Source of the DNA: Porticoccus sp033791605
GTDB lineage: Bacteria; Pseudomonadota; Gammaproteobacteria; Pseudomonadales; Porticoccaceae
DNA length: 23,156 nucleotides
Assembly: GCA_033791605.1 (NCBI GenBank)
Contig: JASJGJ010000030.1
Location: forward strand, 1 to 23,156
Direction of reading: 5' to 3'
The number at the start of each line of letters is the position of its first letter. Positions within the stretch are counted from its first letter, which is position 1. Positions 1 to 7,946 of this stretch are shown here, one piece after another. The notes beneath the pieces are model-generated. The model ran no database searches, had not been told where the DNA came from, and saw only the letters and a program-made list of their open reading frames with translations. Position numbers and translations under genes: made by a program.

Positions 1-671
1 CTGGCTAGCTCAGCAATAACTTGAACAACGGCTTGCATTTCTTGGTGGGCAAAAAGAACAGCACCCAACATGATATCTTCCGGCAATTCACTGGCTTCAG
101 ACTCAACCATCAATACGGCATCTTTGGTGCCAGCAACAACCATGTCCAAGTCGGACTCGGTCAACTCTGAATAAGTTGGGTTTAGCATGTAACCCTTATC
201 AGCGTTATAACCAACACGAGCACCACCCACAGGGCCATTGAACGGCACACCTGAAATAGACAGTGCAGCAGACACACCAATCAAGGCAACAATATCTGGA
301 TCAATGTTCTTTTCTGCTGACATCACGGTACAGACAACCTGTACCTCATTCTTGAAGCCATTCGGGAATAATGGGCGGATAGGACGATCGATCAAACGAG
401 ACGTCAGTGTTTCTTTTTCATTAGGACGCCCTTCACGCTTGAAAAAACCGCCTGGAATTTTACCGGCAGCATACGCTTTTTCGATGTAGTGAACACCGAG
501 GGGGAAAAAGTCTTGTCCGTCTTTAGCTTCTTTGGCGGCAACAACAGTACAAAGTACAGAAGTTTTATCCATGGTACACAAAACCGCAGCAGTGGCCTGG
601 CGTGCAATACGCCCAGTTTCCAATGTAACGGTATGGTTACCATACTGAAATGTTTTTGTTACAGGGTTCAT
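1..671 (-). CDS. pnp: Polyribonucleotide nucleotidyltransferase (PNPase), N-terminal part; gene runs off the left edge
   Basis: PNPase degrades RNA 3' to 5' by phosphorolysis and is part of the RNA degradosome in related bacteria. The 223 visible codons cover the first RNase PH-like domain. I read MNPVTKTFQYGNHTV at the start and the family signature AAGKIPGGFFKREGRP followed by SRLIDRPIRPLFP, which are strongly conserved in bacterial PNPases. The second RNase PH domain and the KH and S1 RNA-binding domains lie outside the window. The ATG start at 669-671 has an AGGAAAT Shine-Dalgarno-like stretch upstream. The gene follows rpsO, as in E. coli and Pseudomonas, across a 233-base gap that holds a terminator-like hairpin and a long stem. 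PNPase in E. coli represses itself through such a stem. Confidence 0.97.
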   Translation of the reverse strand, partial: MNPVTKTFQYGNHTVTLETGRIARQATAAVLCTMDKTSVLCTVVAAKEAKDGQDFFPLGVHYIEKAYAAGKIPGGFFKREGRPNEKETLTSRLIDRPIRPLFPNGFKNEVQVVCTVMSAEKNIDPDIVALIGVSAALSISGVPFNGPVGGARVGYNADKGYMLNPTYSELTESDLDMVVAGTKDAVLMVESEASELPEDIMLGAVLFAHQEMQAVVQVIAELA

Positions 672-731
672 AAAATTTATTTCCTATTAGTTTTTCTACC
701 TTCTGAAGCCCCAATAAAACACCGGCAAAAA

Positions 732-828
732 GCTGCTCGGGTTACCAATAATGACCTAATTCAGTTGAGTGCTTTTTCAAAAAACTTAGCTAACAACTTA
801 TCAGGTCATCATAGGTAACTCGATCAGC
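732..828 (-). promoter_or_regulatory. Long stem-loop in the pnp leader, likely RNase III processing site
   Basis: Arms 732-757 and 803-828 are complementary over most of 26 positions. The core pair 741-757 with 803-819 matches at 15 of 17, and one of the two mismatches becomes a G-U wobble only in minus-strand RNA. Shorter matching blocks continue inward (763-767 with 794-798). The structure ends about 60 nt before the pnp start codon. In E. coli a comparable stem in the pnp leader is cut by RNase III and used for autoregulation; that role here is inferred from position and shape. Confidence 0.7.
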
Positions 829-865
829 CATAACATACAGGTGTGTTATTTTCTGGCTTCACCAT

Positions 866-892
866 AATCAACAACGGCTCCCTTGGGAGCCG
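866..892 (-). terminator. Hairpin just after rpsO, probable partial terminator
   Basis: Positions 875-892 form a perfect 8-bp inverted repeat (CGGCTCCC / GGGAGCCG, 2-base centre) 12 bases past the rpsO stop. On the minus strand it is followed by TTGTTGATT, a poor U-tract, so termination is probably incomplete and lets some transcripts reach pnp. It sits where E. coli has the rpsO t1 terminator. Confidence 0.65.
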
Positions 893-904
893 CTAGTGAT
901 TCTC

Positions 905-1171
905 TTAACGACGCAGGCCAAGCTTCGCAATCAATTGCGTATAGCGAGCGGCATCTTTACTCTTCAAGTAGTCCAGCAATTTACGACGCTGGTTTACCAT
1001 CCGGATCAGACCACGACGTGAATGGTGATCCTTTTTGTGATCACCGAAGTGACCTTGCAATTTATTAATATTGGCCGTTAACAGGGCCACCTGAACTTCT
1101 GGTGAACCAGTGTCACCTTCAGCTTGAGCGTTATCTTTAACAATCGCTTCTTTTTCAATTGCATTTAACAT
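905..1171 (-). CDS. rpsO: 30S ribosomal protein S15
   Basis: S15 is a primary 16S rRNA-binding protein that nucleates the central domain of the 30S subunit. The 88-residue product has the family length and the signature GDTGSPEVQVALLT (about residues 19-32), followed by HKKDHHSRRGLIRMVNQRRKLLDYLK, the conserved RNA-binding helices, and ends in KLGLRR. The ATG start is preceded by TTGGAGAAG, a good ribosome binding site. The gene lies between truB and pnp as in most gammaproteobacteria. Its leader carries a hairpin (1205-1232) that could serve the translational self-repression known for S15 in other bacteria. Confidence 0.98.
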   Translation of the reverse strand: MLNAIEKEAIVKDNAQAEGDTGSPEVQVALLTANINKLQGHFGDHKKDHHSRRGLIRMVNQRRKLLDYLKSKDAARYTQLIAKLGLRR

Positions 1172-1204
1172 AGCTTACTTCTCCAATATGCGGTTTAAAA
1201 TTCG

Positions 1205-1232
1205 GGGTACCCGTGCATATTTACAGGAACCC
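1205..1232 (-). promoter_or_regulatory. Hairpin in the rpsO leader, candidate S15 autoregulatory site
   Basis: In minus-strand RNA, GGGUUCCUG (1232-1224) pairs with CGGGUACCC (1213-1205) around a 10-nt loop, with one U-U mismatch and one U-G wobble. It lies 33 nt before the rpsO start codon and has no useful U-tract, so it is not a terminator. The adjacent U-G and G-C pairs next to the loop resemble the GU/GC element that S15 recognises in 16S rRNA. The regulatory role is inferred. Confidence 0.45.
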
Positions 1233-1344
1233 TACGGTTTTTTGGTTTGATCTCAGTTATCTGAAATCAATCCCATTTTTGCCCATTCAGGCAAATTCTT
1301 TTCACGAGCTTTAGAACCAGAATTTAACTCTAAAAACTCTGTAA

Positions 1345-2280
1345 CTAAAAAACAACCAGACGTTTCGGCGCTACCTGTCCATCATCAGTTACTTCACCGA
1401 CACCCAAAAAAGGACCTTCGGCTTCAAAGACGCGCACTATATCGCCTTCTTCGCCTTCGCGATAGGCCTGAGGCGCCATCACTGGCTGTCCCTGACGGAA
1501 GTAAAAGGCCGTATCTTCTGACAAATCCACTGCCATCAAATGCTTAATTCCAGCGTCCATCGGTTTGAGTAGATAATCCAACTCTTCGGCCAGGTGTTCT
1601 TCACGCAGCGCCTCAAGCTCCTCTAAGGTAACCGTATCAGCTTCATCAAAAGGCCCGGCAACATTACGATGCAGCTTTGACACATAACTGCCACACCCAA
1701 GTTGAGCGCCCATATCTTCTGCTAAGGTCCTGACGTAGGTACCTTTACTACAATGGATTTCTACATCTGCTTCAGCAAATTTACCAGGCCGAAAATCGGT
1801 TAACACTAGGGAATAAATGGTGACTGGACGAGCTTCCCTCTCAATTTCGATGCCTTCACGAGCCAACTTGTAAAGTGGTTGTCCCTGATGTTTCAGTGCC
1901 GAATACATGGACGGGATTTGTGAAATATCACCACGAAAGTCAGCCAACGCCGCCTCAACCTGGCTGGCTGTCAGCTCGGCAGCACCTTTCTCACTTACCA
2001 CCTCACCACCAGCATCACCGCTGGCAGTAGCCATACCAAAACGAAATGTCGCCTGATAATGCTTATCCGCATCCAAAAGAAATTGAGTAAATTTTGTTGC
2101 TTCTCCCAAACAAATAGGCAAAACACCGGTTGCCAACGGATCAAGACTTCCCGTATGTCCACCTTTAGCAGCAAAAAATAAATATCTGACTTTTTGTAAC
2201 GCGCCGTTAGATGACATGCCTAGCGGTTTGTTCAACAACAGAATACCGTCAACCGGACGGCCTTTACGACGACGCCCCAA
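1345..2280 (-). CDS. truB: tRNA pseudouridine(55) synthase TruB
   Basis: TruB converts U55 in the T-loop of elongator tRNAs to pseudouridine and also acts as a tRNA chaperone. The 311-residue product opens with VDGILLLNKPLGMSS and has the catalytic motif GHTGSLDPLATGVLP at 41-55, where D47 is the nucleophile. A C-terminal PUA-like region (about 250-311) ends in APKRLVVF, which is the normal family length. The start codon is TTG (2278-2280), two bases after the rbfA stop, with GAGG seven bases upstream. The coupled position suggests co-translation with rbfA. The stop lies at a run of six T residues, and the -1 frame is open for 31 further codons (see findings). Confidence 0.97.
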   Translation of the reverse strand: MGRRRKGRPVDGILLLNKPLGMSSNGALQKVRYLFFAAKGGHTGSLDPLATGVLPICLGEATKFTQFLLDADKHYQATFRFGMATASGDAGGEVVSEKGAAELTASQVEAALADFRGDISQIPSMYSALKHQGQPLYKLAREGIEIEREARPVTIYSLVLTDFRPGKFAEADVEIHCSKGTYVRTLAEDMGAQLGCGSYVSKLHRNVAGPFDEADTVTLEELEALREEHLAEELDYLLKPMDAGIKHLMAVDLSEDTAFYFRQGQPVMAPQAYREGEEGDIVRVFEAEGPFLGVGEVTDDGQVAPKRLVVF

Positions 2281-2282
2281 AC

Positions 2283-2684
2283 TCAGTCCTCCTCGGACGT
2301 ATCCGAAGAATTAGCATGGCGCATTTTATCAGTATGTACGGCATGTTCAATCAGGGCTGAAAGATCTTGCCCTCGCTTCCCGCTATGATCATAGATGAAG
2401 CGTAAATGAGGCGTGATACGTAACTGCATTCGGCGAGCCACTCTCGTCCGTAAAAAACCAGCGGCACCATTTAAAACCTCAGTCGCCTGAAGACTTTCAT
2501 CTTCAGAAAATGAGCCCACATAAGTGACGTACACCTTGGCATTAGCAAGATCACGACTGACTTCCACGGCGGTTATATTAACCATCGCCAGCCGAGGATC
2601 ACGCACTTCATCACGGATCAATTCGGCTAGCTCACGTTGCAAGGCATCGGACACCCTGTCTTTGCGGGTAAACTCTCTAGGCAT
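2283..2684 (-). CDS. rbfA: 30S ribosome-binding factor RbfA
   Basis: RbfA binds the immature 30S subunit and helps 16S rRNA 5'-end maturation; it is needed for growth in the cold in E. coli. The 133-residue product has the single KH-like domain of the family. Recognisable segments are RVSDALQRELAELIRDEVRDPRL near residues 10-32, and then LNGAAGFLRTRVARRMQLRITPHLRFIYD in the second half. A short acidic tail (SSDTSEED) follows. It lies between infB (16 bases) and truB (2 bases) in the usual order and is almost certainly co-transcribed with both. Confidence 0.97.
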   Translation of the reverse strand: MPREFTRKDRVSDALQRELAELIRDEVRDPRLAMVNITAVEVSRDLANAKVYVTYVGSFSEDESLQATEVLNGAAGFLRTRVARRMQLRITPHLRFIYDHSGKRGQDLSALIEHAVHTDKMRHANSSDTSEED

Positions 2685-2700
2685 AGTTATTAGCCGCTAG

Positions 2701-5259
2701 CTATAGCTGCCGTGCAACCTCTTTAATATCGTAAACTTCAATTTGATCACCGGGTTTAACGTCGTTGTAATCCTTCACCCCGATACCGCATTCCATTCCG
2801 TTGCGAACCTCGTTAGCGTCATCTTTAAAGCGACGCAGTGACTCTAGCTCACCTTCGTAAATCACGACATTATCACGCAGTACACGAATCGGCTTATTAC
2901 GGAAAACTGTCCCTTCTATCACCATACAACCAGCAATTGCGCCAAATTTTGGTGACCGAAAGACATCACGGACTTCCGCAATACCTACAATTTCTTCTCG
3001 TTTTTCTGGAGCCAACAATCCACTTAACGCTTGCTTCACGTCATCCAGAACGTTATAGATGACACTGTAATAACGGAGATCGACACCTTCATCTTCTGCC
3101 AGACGACGAGCTGATACATCTGCTCTCACGTTAAAACCAATGACAGCAGCACCGGAAGTGATCGCCAAATTGATGTCTGATTCGCTGATACCACCAACAC
3201 CGGAACCAATCACTTCCACTTCCACTTCGTCATTACCAATATCAGCTACAGCAGACAATATTGCTTCCAGAGAACCCCGAACATCCGCCTTCACCATAAT
3301 AGGCAAACGACCTTTCTCTTCAGCACCTTCAAAGGTAGCAAACATATTTTCTAGTTTAGTCGCCTGCTGACGAATAACTTTTGCCTGACGAGCTTTATCC
3401 TGACGCAACTCAGCCAAACTGCGAGCTTTACGCTCATCTTCCACCACAAGAAATTCTTCACCAGCGGCTGGGGGGAAATCTAACCCTAAAATTTCTACCG
3501 GAATCGATGGACCAGCATCAATAATTGGCCTTCCTGTTTCGTCATTCATTGCACGAATTCGACCAACGCTTTCTCCGGCCAGGACCAAGTCGCCTTTACG
3601 CAATGTACCGGATTGAACCAGCGCAGTTGCAACAGCACCACGTCCTTTTTCAAGCCGTGATTCAACGATCACTCCTCGACCAGGTACATCTCTGGGGGCT
3701 TGAAGCTCCAACAGCTCTGCTTGCAACAAGACCGCTTCTAGCAGTTCATCTATGCCCTCTCCAGTGTGAGCTGAAACCTTTACAAATTGAGTATCACCAC
3801 CCCATTCTTCGGGTATCACATCTTTAGCAGACAACTCATTGGTCACCCGTTCAGGATCAGCAGCTTCTTTATCCATTTTGTTGATAGCAACCACTATCGG
3901 TACACCGGCGGCACGTGCGTGCTGAATAGCTTCTTCTGTTTGTGGCATCACACCATCATCTGCAGCGACAACGAGAATAACCACATCGGTACTCTGCGCA
4001 CCACGAGATCGCATTGCCGTAAACGCGGCATGCCCAGGTGTATCCAGAAAGGTCACCATACCTTTTGGTGTTTCTACATGATAAGCACCGATGTGCTGGG
4101 TAATACCACCAGCCTCACCAGAAGCAACACGGCTTTCACGAATATAATCAAGCAACGAGGTCTTTCCGTGGTCCACATGACCCATGACTGTTACCACTGG
4201 AGCACGTGGTTCCAATGTTTCTTCCATGCTAGCCTGCAAAGCCTCAATAAGATTTTGCTCTACTTCAGCATCAGAAATTGGTACCGCATTATGGCCGAGT
4301 TCTTCCACCACAAGTATTGCAGTGTCTTGATCAATAGGTTGATTAATTGAAGCCATCGTACCCATCTTCATCAAGCTCTTAATCACTAACGCCGCCTTCA
4401 CTGACATTTTTTGTGCCAAATCACTGACCAAAATTTCTTCAGGGATTTCGACATCAAAAATAACTTTGTCTGTAGGCTTTTTAAACTTGTGTTTATTGAC
4501 TATTTTGGCAACTTTTGCAGCGGTACGAAGACGAGGTTTTTTCTCATCATCCGCTTCTTCTGCAACAGCTTGTAATAAATCTTCATTTTTCCGTTTGGGC
4601 TCTTTAATAGCGCCGCGTTTCTTAGGTTTTTTGAGTGCATCGTCTTTATCGACGGATCCATCTTCATCAGCCCTAACATGCTTTTTCGCATGTTTATTAG
4701 GCTCAGCAGGTACGTCAACTGGAGCAACAGGCGCGGGGTCAACCGGCTTCGGTTTTTCTGCCGCTAACTGCTGCTTCTGCTCATCAGAATTACGCTGAAG
4801 CTCTTCCGCTGCCTTCTGTTGCAGCACTTCTTGCTCAGCTTTTCGGCGTGCTTCTATCGCTGCTTGCCGCTGCTCTTCAGCATCATCTGTACGACTAGAT
4901 GTAGCTTCCGCAGGACTGCTCGCTTGTACAACATCCTCCACACTTGCTTGGTCTGCAAGCTCTTCAGCACTCCGCTTCATGTAGGTTCGCTTTTTACGAA
5001 CCTCAACATTCACCGTTTTACGACCAGCACCTGTTTTAAGTGTACTTACCGTCTTTCGTTTAAGCGTAATTTGCTTTGGCTCACGCGATTTGTCGCCATG
5101 CAGGTTTTTCAAATAAGCCAATAACGTTTGCTTTTCTTCATCGCTAACAGCAGCATCAGCTGCCTTATGTGGCAAACCGGCCTCCTGCATTTGGCTCAGC
5201 AGGCGGTCGACGGACGCTCCGACAACCTTGGCAAGTTCGCTTACAGTGACTTCAGCCAT
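2701..5259 (-). CDS. infB: Translation initiation factor IF-2
   Basis: IF2 is the GTPase that brings fMet-tRNA to the 30S subunit and promotes subunit joining. The 852-residue product has an IF2 N-terminal module (1-50), a long charged linker rich in Lys, Glu and Ala (about 60-260), and a second IF2_N module (about 270-320). The G domain carries GHVDHGKT at 360-367, DTPGH at 406-410 and NKMD at 460-463. Beta-barrel domain II, domain III and the C-terminal fMet-binding domain IV follow. The ATG start has GAGG upstream (GAGGAATACTG). It follows nusA by 29 bases. The pairing with tRNA-fMet at the head of the same operon puts the initiator tRNA and its carrier under one promoter. Shorter isoforms from internal starts are known in E. 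coli, but I could not identify such a start here. Confidence 0.98.
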   Translation of the reverse strand: MAEVTVSELAKVVGASVDRLLSQMQEAGLPHKAADAAVSDEEKQTLLAYLKNLHGDKSREPKQITLKRKTVSTLKTGAGRKTVNVEVRKKRTYMKRSAEELADQASVEDVVQASSPAEATSSRTDDAEEQRQAAIEARRKAEQEVLQQKAAEELQRNSDEQKQQLAAEKPKPVDPAPVAPVDVPAEPNKHAKKHVRADEDGSVDKDDALKKPKKRGAIKEPKRKNEDLLQAVAEEADDEKKPRLRTAAKVAKIVNKHKFKKPTDKVIFDVEIPEEILVSDLAQKMSVKAALVIKSLMKMGTMASINQPIDQDTAILVVEELGHNAVPISDAEVEQNLIEALQASMEETLEPRAPVVTVMGHVDHGKTSLLDYIRESRVASGEAGGITQHIGAYHVETPKGMVTFLDTPGHAAFTAMRSRGAQSTDVVILVVAADDGVMPQTEEAIQHARAAGVPIVVAINKMDKEAADPERVTNELSAKDVIPEEWGGDTQFVKVSAHTGEGIDELLEAVLLQAELLELQAPRDVPGRGVIVESRLEKGRGAVATALVQSGTLRKGDLVLAGESVGRIRAMNDETGRPIIDAGPSIPVEILGLDFPPAAGEEFLVVEDERKARSLAELRQDKARQAKVIRQQATKLENMFATFEGAEEKGRLPIMVKADVRGSLEAILSAVADIGNDEVEVEVIGSGVGGISESDINLAITSGAAVIGFNVRADVSARRLAEDEGVDLRYYSVIYNVLDDVKQALSGLLAPEKREEIVGIAEVRDVFRSPKFGAIAGCMVIEGTVFRNKPIRVLRDNVVIYEGELESLRRFKDDANEVRNGMECGIGVKDYNDVKPGDQIEVYDIKEVARQL

Positions 5260-5288
5260 CAGTATTCCTCGATTTTCCGCCTTCGGAA

Positions 5289-6782
5289 TTAATTATCGTC
5301 GCCTTCTTCAGCGAACCAGGGTGCACGAGCGGTCATGATCAGCTCAGCAGCTCGACCTTCATCCATGCCATCAATATCCAACAGGTCATCAACTGCCTGC
5401 TCAGCCAAGTCTTCCATAGTAATAATGCTACGGGCAGCTAACACACGGGCAAGACCTTCATCCATACCGTCCATAGCCAGCAAATCTTCAGCTGGCTCCG
5501 AAATACCTTCTTCAGAAGCCAAAGCCATTGTTAACAATGCGTCTTTAGCTCTTGCACGCAACTCTTCCGCTATATCTTCGTCAAAGCCGTCGATACCTGC
5601 CATTTCTTCAAGAGGAACATAGGCTACCTCCTCAATAGAGGTGAACCCCTCCTCAACCAAAACCATTGCCACATCTTCGTCTATATCCAGCTTATCCTGG
5701 AATGAACCAATAAGGTTGCTAGACTCTTCTTGCTGCTTTCCTTCAGCCTCATCAACTGTCATTACGTTGATTTTCCAGCCCGTCAGTTCAGAAGCAAGAC
5801 GAACATTTTGACCACTACGACCAATCGCCATCGCTAGAGAACCTTCTGCCACGGCCACATCCATAGAGCGTGAATCTTCATCAACAACAATGGACTCCAC
5901 TTCTGCTGGAGCCATCGCATTAATCACTAACTGGGCGGGATTATCATCCCAAAGAACAATATCTATTCGCTCACCATCCAACTCATTAGAGACCGCTTGA
6001 ACACGGGCGCCACGCATACCAACGCAAGCCCCAACGGGATCAATACGCCCATCATTGGTTTTTACCGCAATCTTTGCTCTAGAACCCTGATCGCGAGCGG
6101 CACCACGGATTTCGATAACTTGTTCTGCAATTTCTGGCACTTCAATACGGAACAGCTCAATCAACATTTCATTACATTTGCGACTGAGGAAAAGTTGAGG
6201 GCCTCTATTTTCAGGATTAATTTCCTGCAATATAGCTCTCACACGATCATTGATACGAAAAACTTCACGACCCACTAATTCTTCTCGAGGCATCACTGCC
6301 TCTGCATTGTTACCTAGGTCAACAATGACATTATCACGTGTCACTTTTTTAACCGTACCGCTAACTAGCTCACCGATTTGTCCACGGTATTGTTCAACAA
6401 CCAATGCACGCTCAGCATCTCGTACTTTCTGAACAATAACTTGCTTAGCTGTCTGTGCAGCAATACGACCAAAACTGATATTCTCGACCTGCTCCTCGAA
6501 GACATCGCCAGGCTTCAGGCTTGTATCTTTTTCGTGAGCTTCCTCAACGGTAAACTGGGTACCCAATTCCGCCAAGGTGTCGTCATCCATCACTTCCCAC
6601 CAACGGAAGGATTCATACTCACCTGTTTCACGGTCTATCACTACGCGAATATTGGCATCTTCGTCATAACGCTTTTTAGTCGCCATGGCCAATGCCTGTT
6701 CGATAGCCTCGAAAATAACCTCTGGGGATACACCCTTTTCGTTTGAGACGGCTTCAGCCACCATCAAAATTTCTTTGTTCAT
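5289..6782 (-). CDS. nusA: Transcription termination/antitermination factor NusA
   Basis: NusA binds RNA polymerase and nascent RNA and modulates pausing, termination and antitermination. The 497-residue product has the RNAP-binding N-terminal domain (1-125), an S1 domain (about 135-200), and two KH domains with GXXG loops GMRG at 255-258 and GRSG at 321-324. Two acidic helix-hairpin repeats typical of gammaproteobacterial NusA follow; the related motifs GIDGFDEDIAEEL and DIDGMDEGRAAEL mark them. Start ATG at 6780-6782 is preceded by GAGGCTGAG. It sits 21 bases after rimP and before infB, the classical operon order. Confidence 0.98.
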   Translation of the reverse strand: MNKEILMVAEAVSNEKGVSPEVIFEAIEQALAMATKKRYDEDANIRVVIDRETGEYESFRWWEVMDDDTLAELGTQFTVEEAHEKDTSLKPGDVFEEQVENISFGRIAAQTAKQVIVQKVRDAERALVVEQYRGQIGELVSGTVKKVTRDNVIVDLGNNAEAVMPREELVGREVFRINDRVRAILQEINPENRGPQLFLSRKCNEMLIELFRIEVPEIAEQVIEIRGAARDQGSRAKIAVKTNDGRIDPVGACVGMRGARVQAVSNELDGERIDIVLWDDNPAQLVINAMAPAEVESIVVDEDSRSMDVAVAEGSLAMAIGRSGQNVRLASELTGWKINVMTVDEAEGKQQEESSNLIGSFQDKLDIDEDVAMVLVEEGFTSIEEVAYVPLEEMAGIDGFDEDIAEELRARAKDALLTMALASEEGISEPAEDLLAMDGMDEGLARVLAARSIITMEDLAEQAVDDLLDIDGMDEGRAAELIMTARAPWFAEEGDDN

Positions 6783-6803
6783 CTCTCAGCCTCGTCATCG
6801 CCC

Positions 6804-7256
6804 TTAAAATCGTGGAACGATATTCGCTTTTTCAATGCCACTTATGGGAAATAAAAATTCGTGATCTTCAACGATCAACAAAACATCCTCTCCCTCTACA
6901 CCATTTAGGCGGCCTTTAAATCTCCGCCTACCTTCATAAGGGAAACGCAACTTCAACGCAACGTCTTCACCTATATACCTCTTGTACTGGGCCAAAGTAT
7001 ACAGCGGCCGATCCAAACCCGGGGAAGAAACCTCGAGTGTATATTCACTACTAATTAAATCTTCAACGTCCAACAGACTACTTACCTGCCGGCTGACTTT
7101 TTCACAATCTTCGACTGTGACGGGATCATTATCAATATAGATCCGCAACATAGCACTGCGACCAGAGGATAAATATTCAAACCCCCAAAATTCGCACTCC
7201 ATGGCTTCCACCACAGGAACAATTAACGCTTGGAGCGCATCCTGCCTCGTTGTCAC
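6804..7256 (-). CDS. rimP: Ribosome maturation factor RimP
   Basis: RimP assists late assembly of the 30S subunit and binds S12 in E. coli. The 150-residue product matches the family: an N-terminal alpha/beta domain with LRIYIDND and VEDCEKVSRQVSSLLDVED, then the conserved YTLEVSSPGLDRPL (about 72-85), and a C-terminal SH3-like barrel with RRRFKGRLNGVEGEDVLL. The start codon is GTG (7254-7256) with GAGAGG five to six bases upstream. It is the first protein gene after tRNA-fMet, with a hairpin-plus-U-tract terminator between, so its expression may depend on read-through. Confidence 0.96.
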   Translation of the reverse strand: MTTRQDALQALIVPVVEAMECEFWGFEYLSSGRSAMLRIYIDNDPVTVEDCEKVSRQVSSLLDVEDLISSEYTLEVSSPGLDRPLYTLAQYKRYIGEDVALKLRFPYEGRRRFKGRLNGVEGEDVLLIVEDHEFLFPISGIEKANIVPRF

Positions 7257-7338
7257 AGAAACCTCTCAACCTACTTAACCCGCTTAACTAAAAAATGGGC
7301 ACCAGGCCCACTTCAAATGGCAGCTTAAGCCACCTAAC

Positions 7339-7360
7339 AAAAAGCCCCTATAAAAGGGGC
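7339..7360 (-). terminator. Intrinsic terminator or attenuator between tRNA-fMet and rimP
   Basis: On the minus strand GCCCC (7360-7356), a 7-base loop and GGGGC (7348-7344) are followed by five U residues (7343-7339). It lies 58 bases past the tRNA 3' end and 83 bases before rimP. It would free most tRNA transcripts and let only part of the polymerases into rimP-nusA-infB, as leader terminators do in the E. coli metY-nusA operon. Confidence 0.7.
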
Positions 7361-7389
7361 CTTTCGAACGCGCATCTTTCACGCATTGA

Positions 7390-7410
7390 CATTGATGAAG
7401 ATCATCAATG
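7390..7410 (-). repeat. Perfect 9-bp inverted repeat directly 3' of tRNA-fMet
   Basis: CATTGATGA, three bases, then TCATCAATG. It begins 7 bases past the encoded CCA end on the minus strand and has no U-tract. It could be a block or guide for 3'-end trimming of the tRNA precursor; this is inference. Confidence 0.6.
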
Positions 7411-7417
7411 CAAAATT

Positions 7418-7494
<77 letters not shown>

Positions 7495-7605
7495 ACAAAT
7501 TACTTCCAGCCACAACGACCTTTACAAGCCATCATCTCCAATCGAGCCATAACTCCCGATTACGCCTATCAAGCCGCTATTAAGGGGCTACTTCAAGGGC
7601 CGAGG

Positions 7606-7634
7606 ATTATAGGGCTGGGGTACGTCGAGGTCAA
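7606..7634 (-). promoter_or_regulatory. Strong sigma70-type promoter for tRNA-fMet-rimP-nusA-infB
   Basis: On the minus strand TTGACC (7634-7629), 17 bases, then TATAAT (7611-7606). The bases after the -10 box are CCTCGGCCC, a GC-rich discriminator as found at stringently controlled stable-RNA promoters. The expected start lies about 105 nt before the mature tRNA. The rest of the 450-base gap 7495-7946 holds only this and the plus-strand promoter region; I see no coding sequence in it. Confidence 0.85.
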
Positions 7635-7861
7635 GGAGAATCCCCCTTTATTCAGCAGCTTTTCCACAATAAAAATACCCACACAACGATACCGTCACAC
7701 GACTTACATATTAAACGCCCATTCTTCGTAGCGGGCTTAACATTATGGTTCGAAAATGAATGATAAAAACACCCCGCCCCAATATGTATTCACCAACATA
7801 GAAGCGAAAAACAATGTAGTTCATGGGAATACATTTACTGTAACCATAAACAAACTCAGTA

Positions 7862-7902
7862 CTTAACATTTTCTTAACGCTTTCATGACATCCCTTTTAT
7901 AT
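7862..7902 (+). promoter_or_regulatory. Tandem 11-bp repeats and -10-like box upstream of the propeller gene
   Basis: TTAACATTTTC (7863-7873) and TTAACGCTTTC (7874-7884) are adjacent 11-bp units agreeing at 9 positions, followed by a diverged ATGACATCCCT. The -10-like TTTTATAT (7895-7902) follows. An 11-bp tandem spacing is how OmpR/PhoB-family regulators are usually arranged on DNA. The third unit resembles half of a Pho box, the first two less so. Which regulator binds, if any, is unknown. Confidence 0.4.
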
Positions 7903-7946
7903 CCAAACCAGCAAGATGGCACTAAACATTATTCTCAGGTGCACTT

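Noticed and set aside
1304..1334. G-U-rich hairpin after truB
   Set aside because: It pairs mainly through wobble pairs and has no U-tract, so it does not qualify as a terminator.
3787..4350. 187-codon open frame on the plus strand opposite infB
   Set aside because: It is antisense to the conserved IF2 G domain, has no family resemblance and no ribosome binding site of note.
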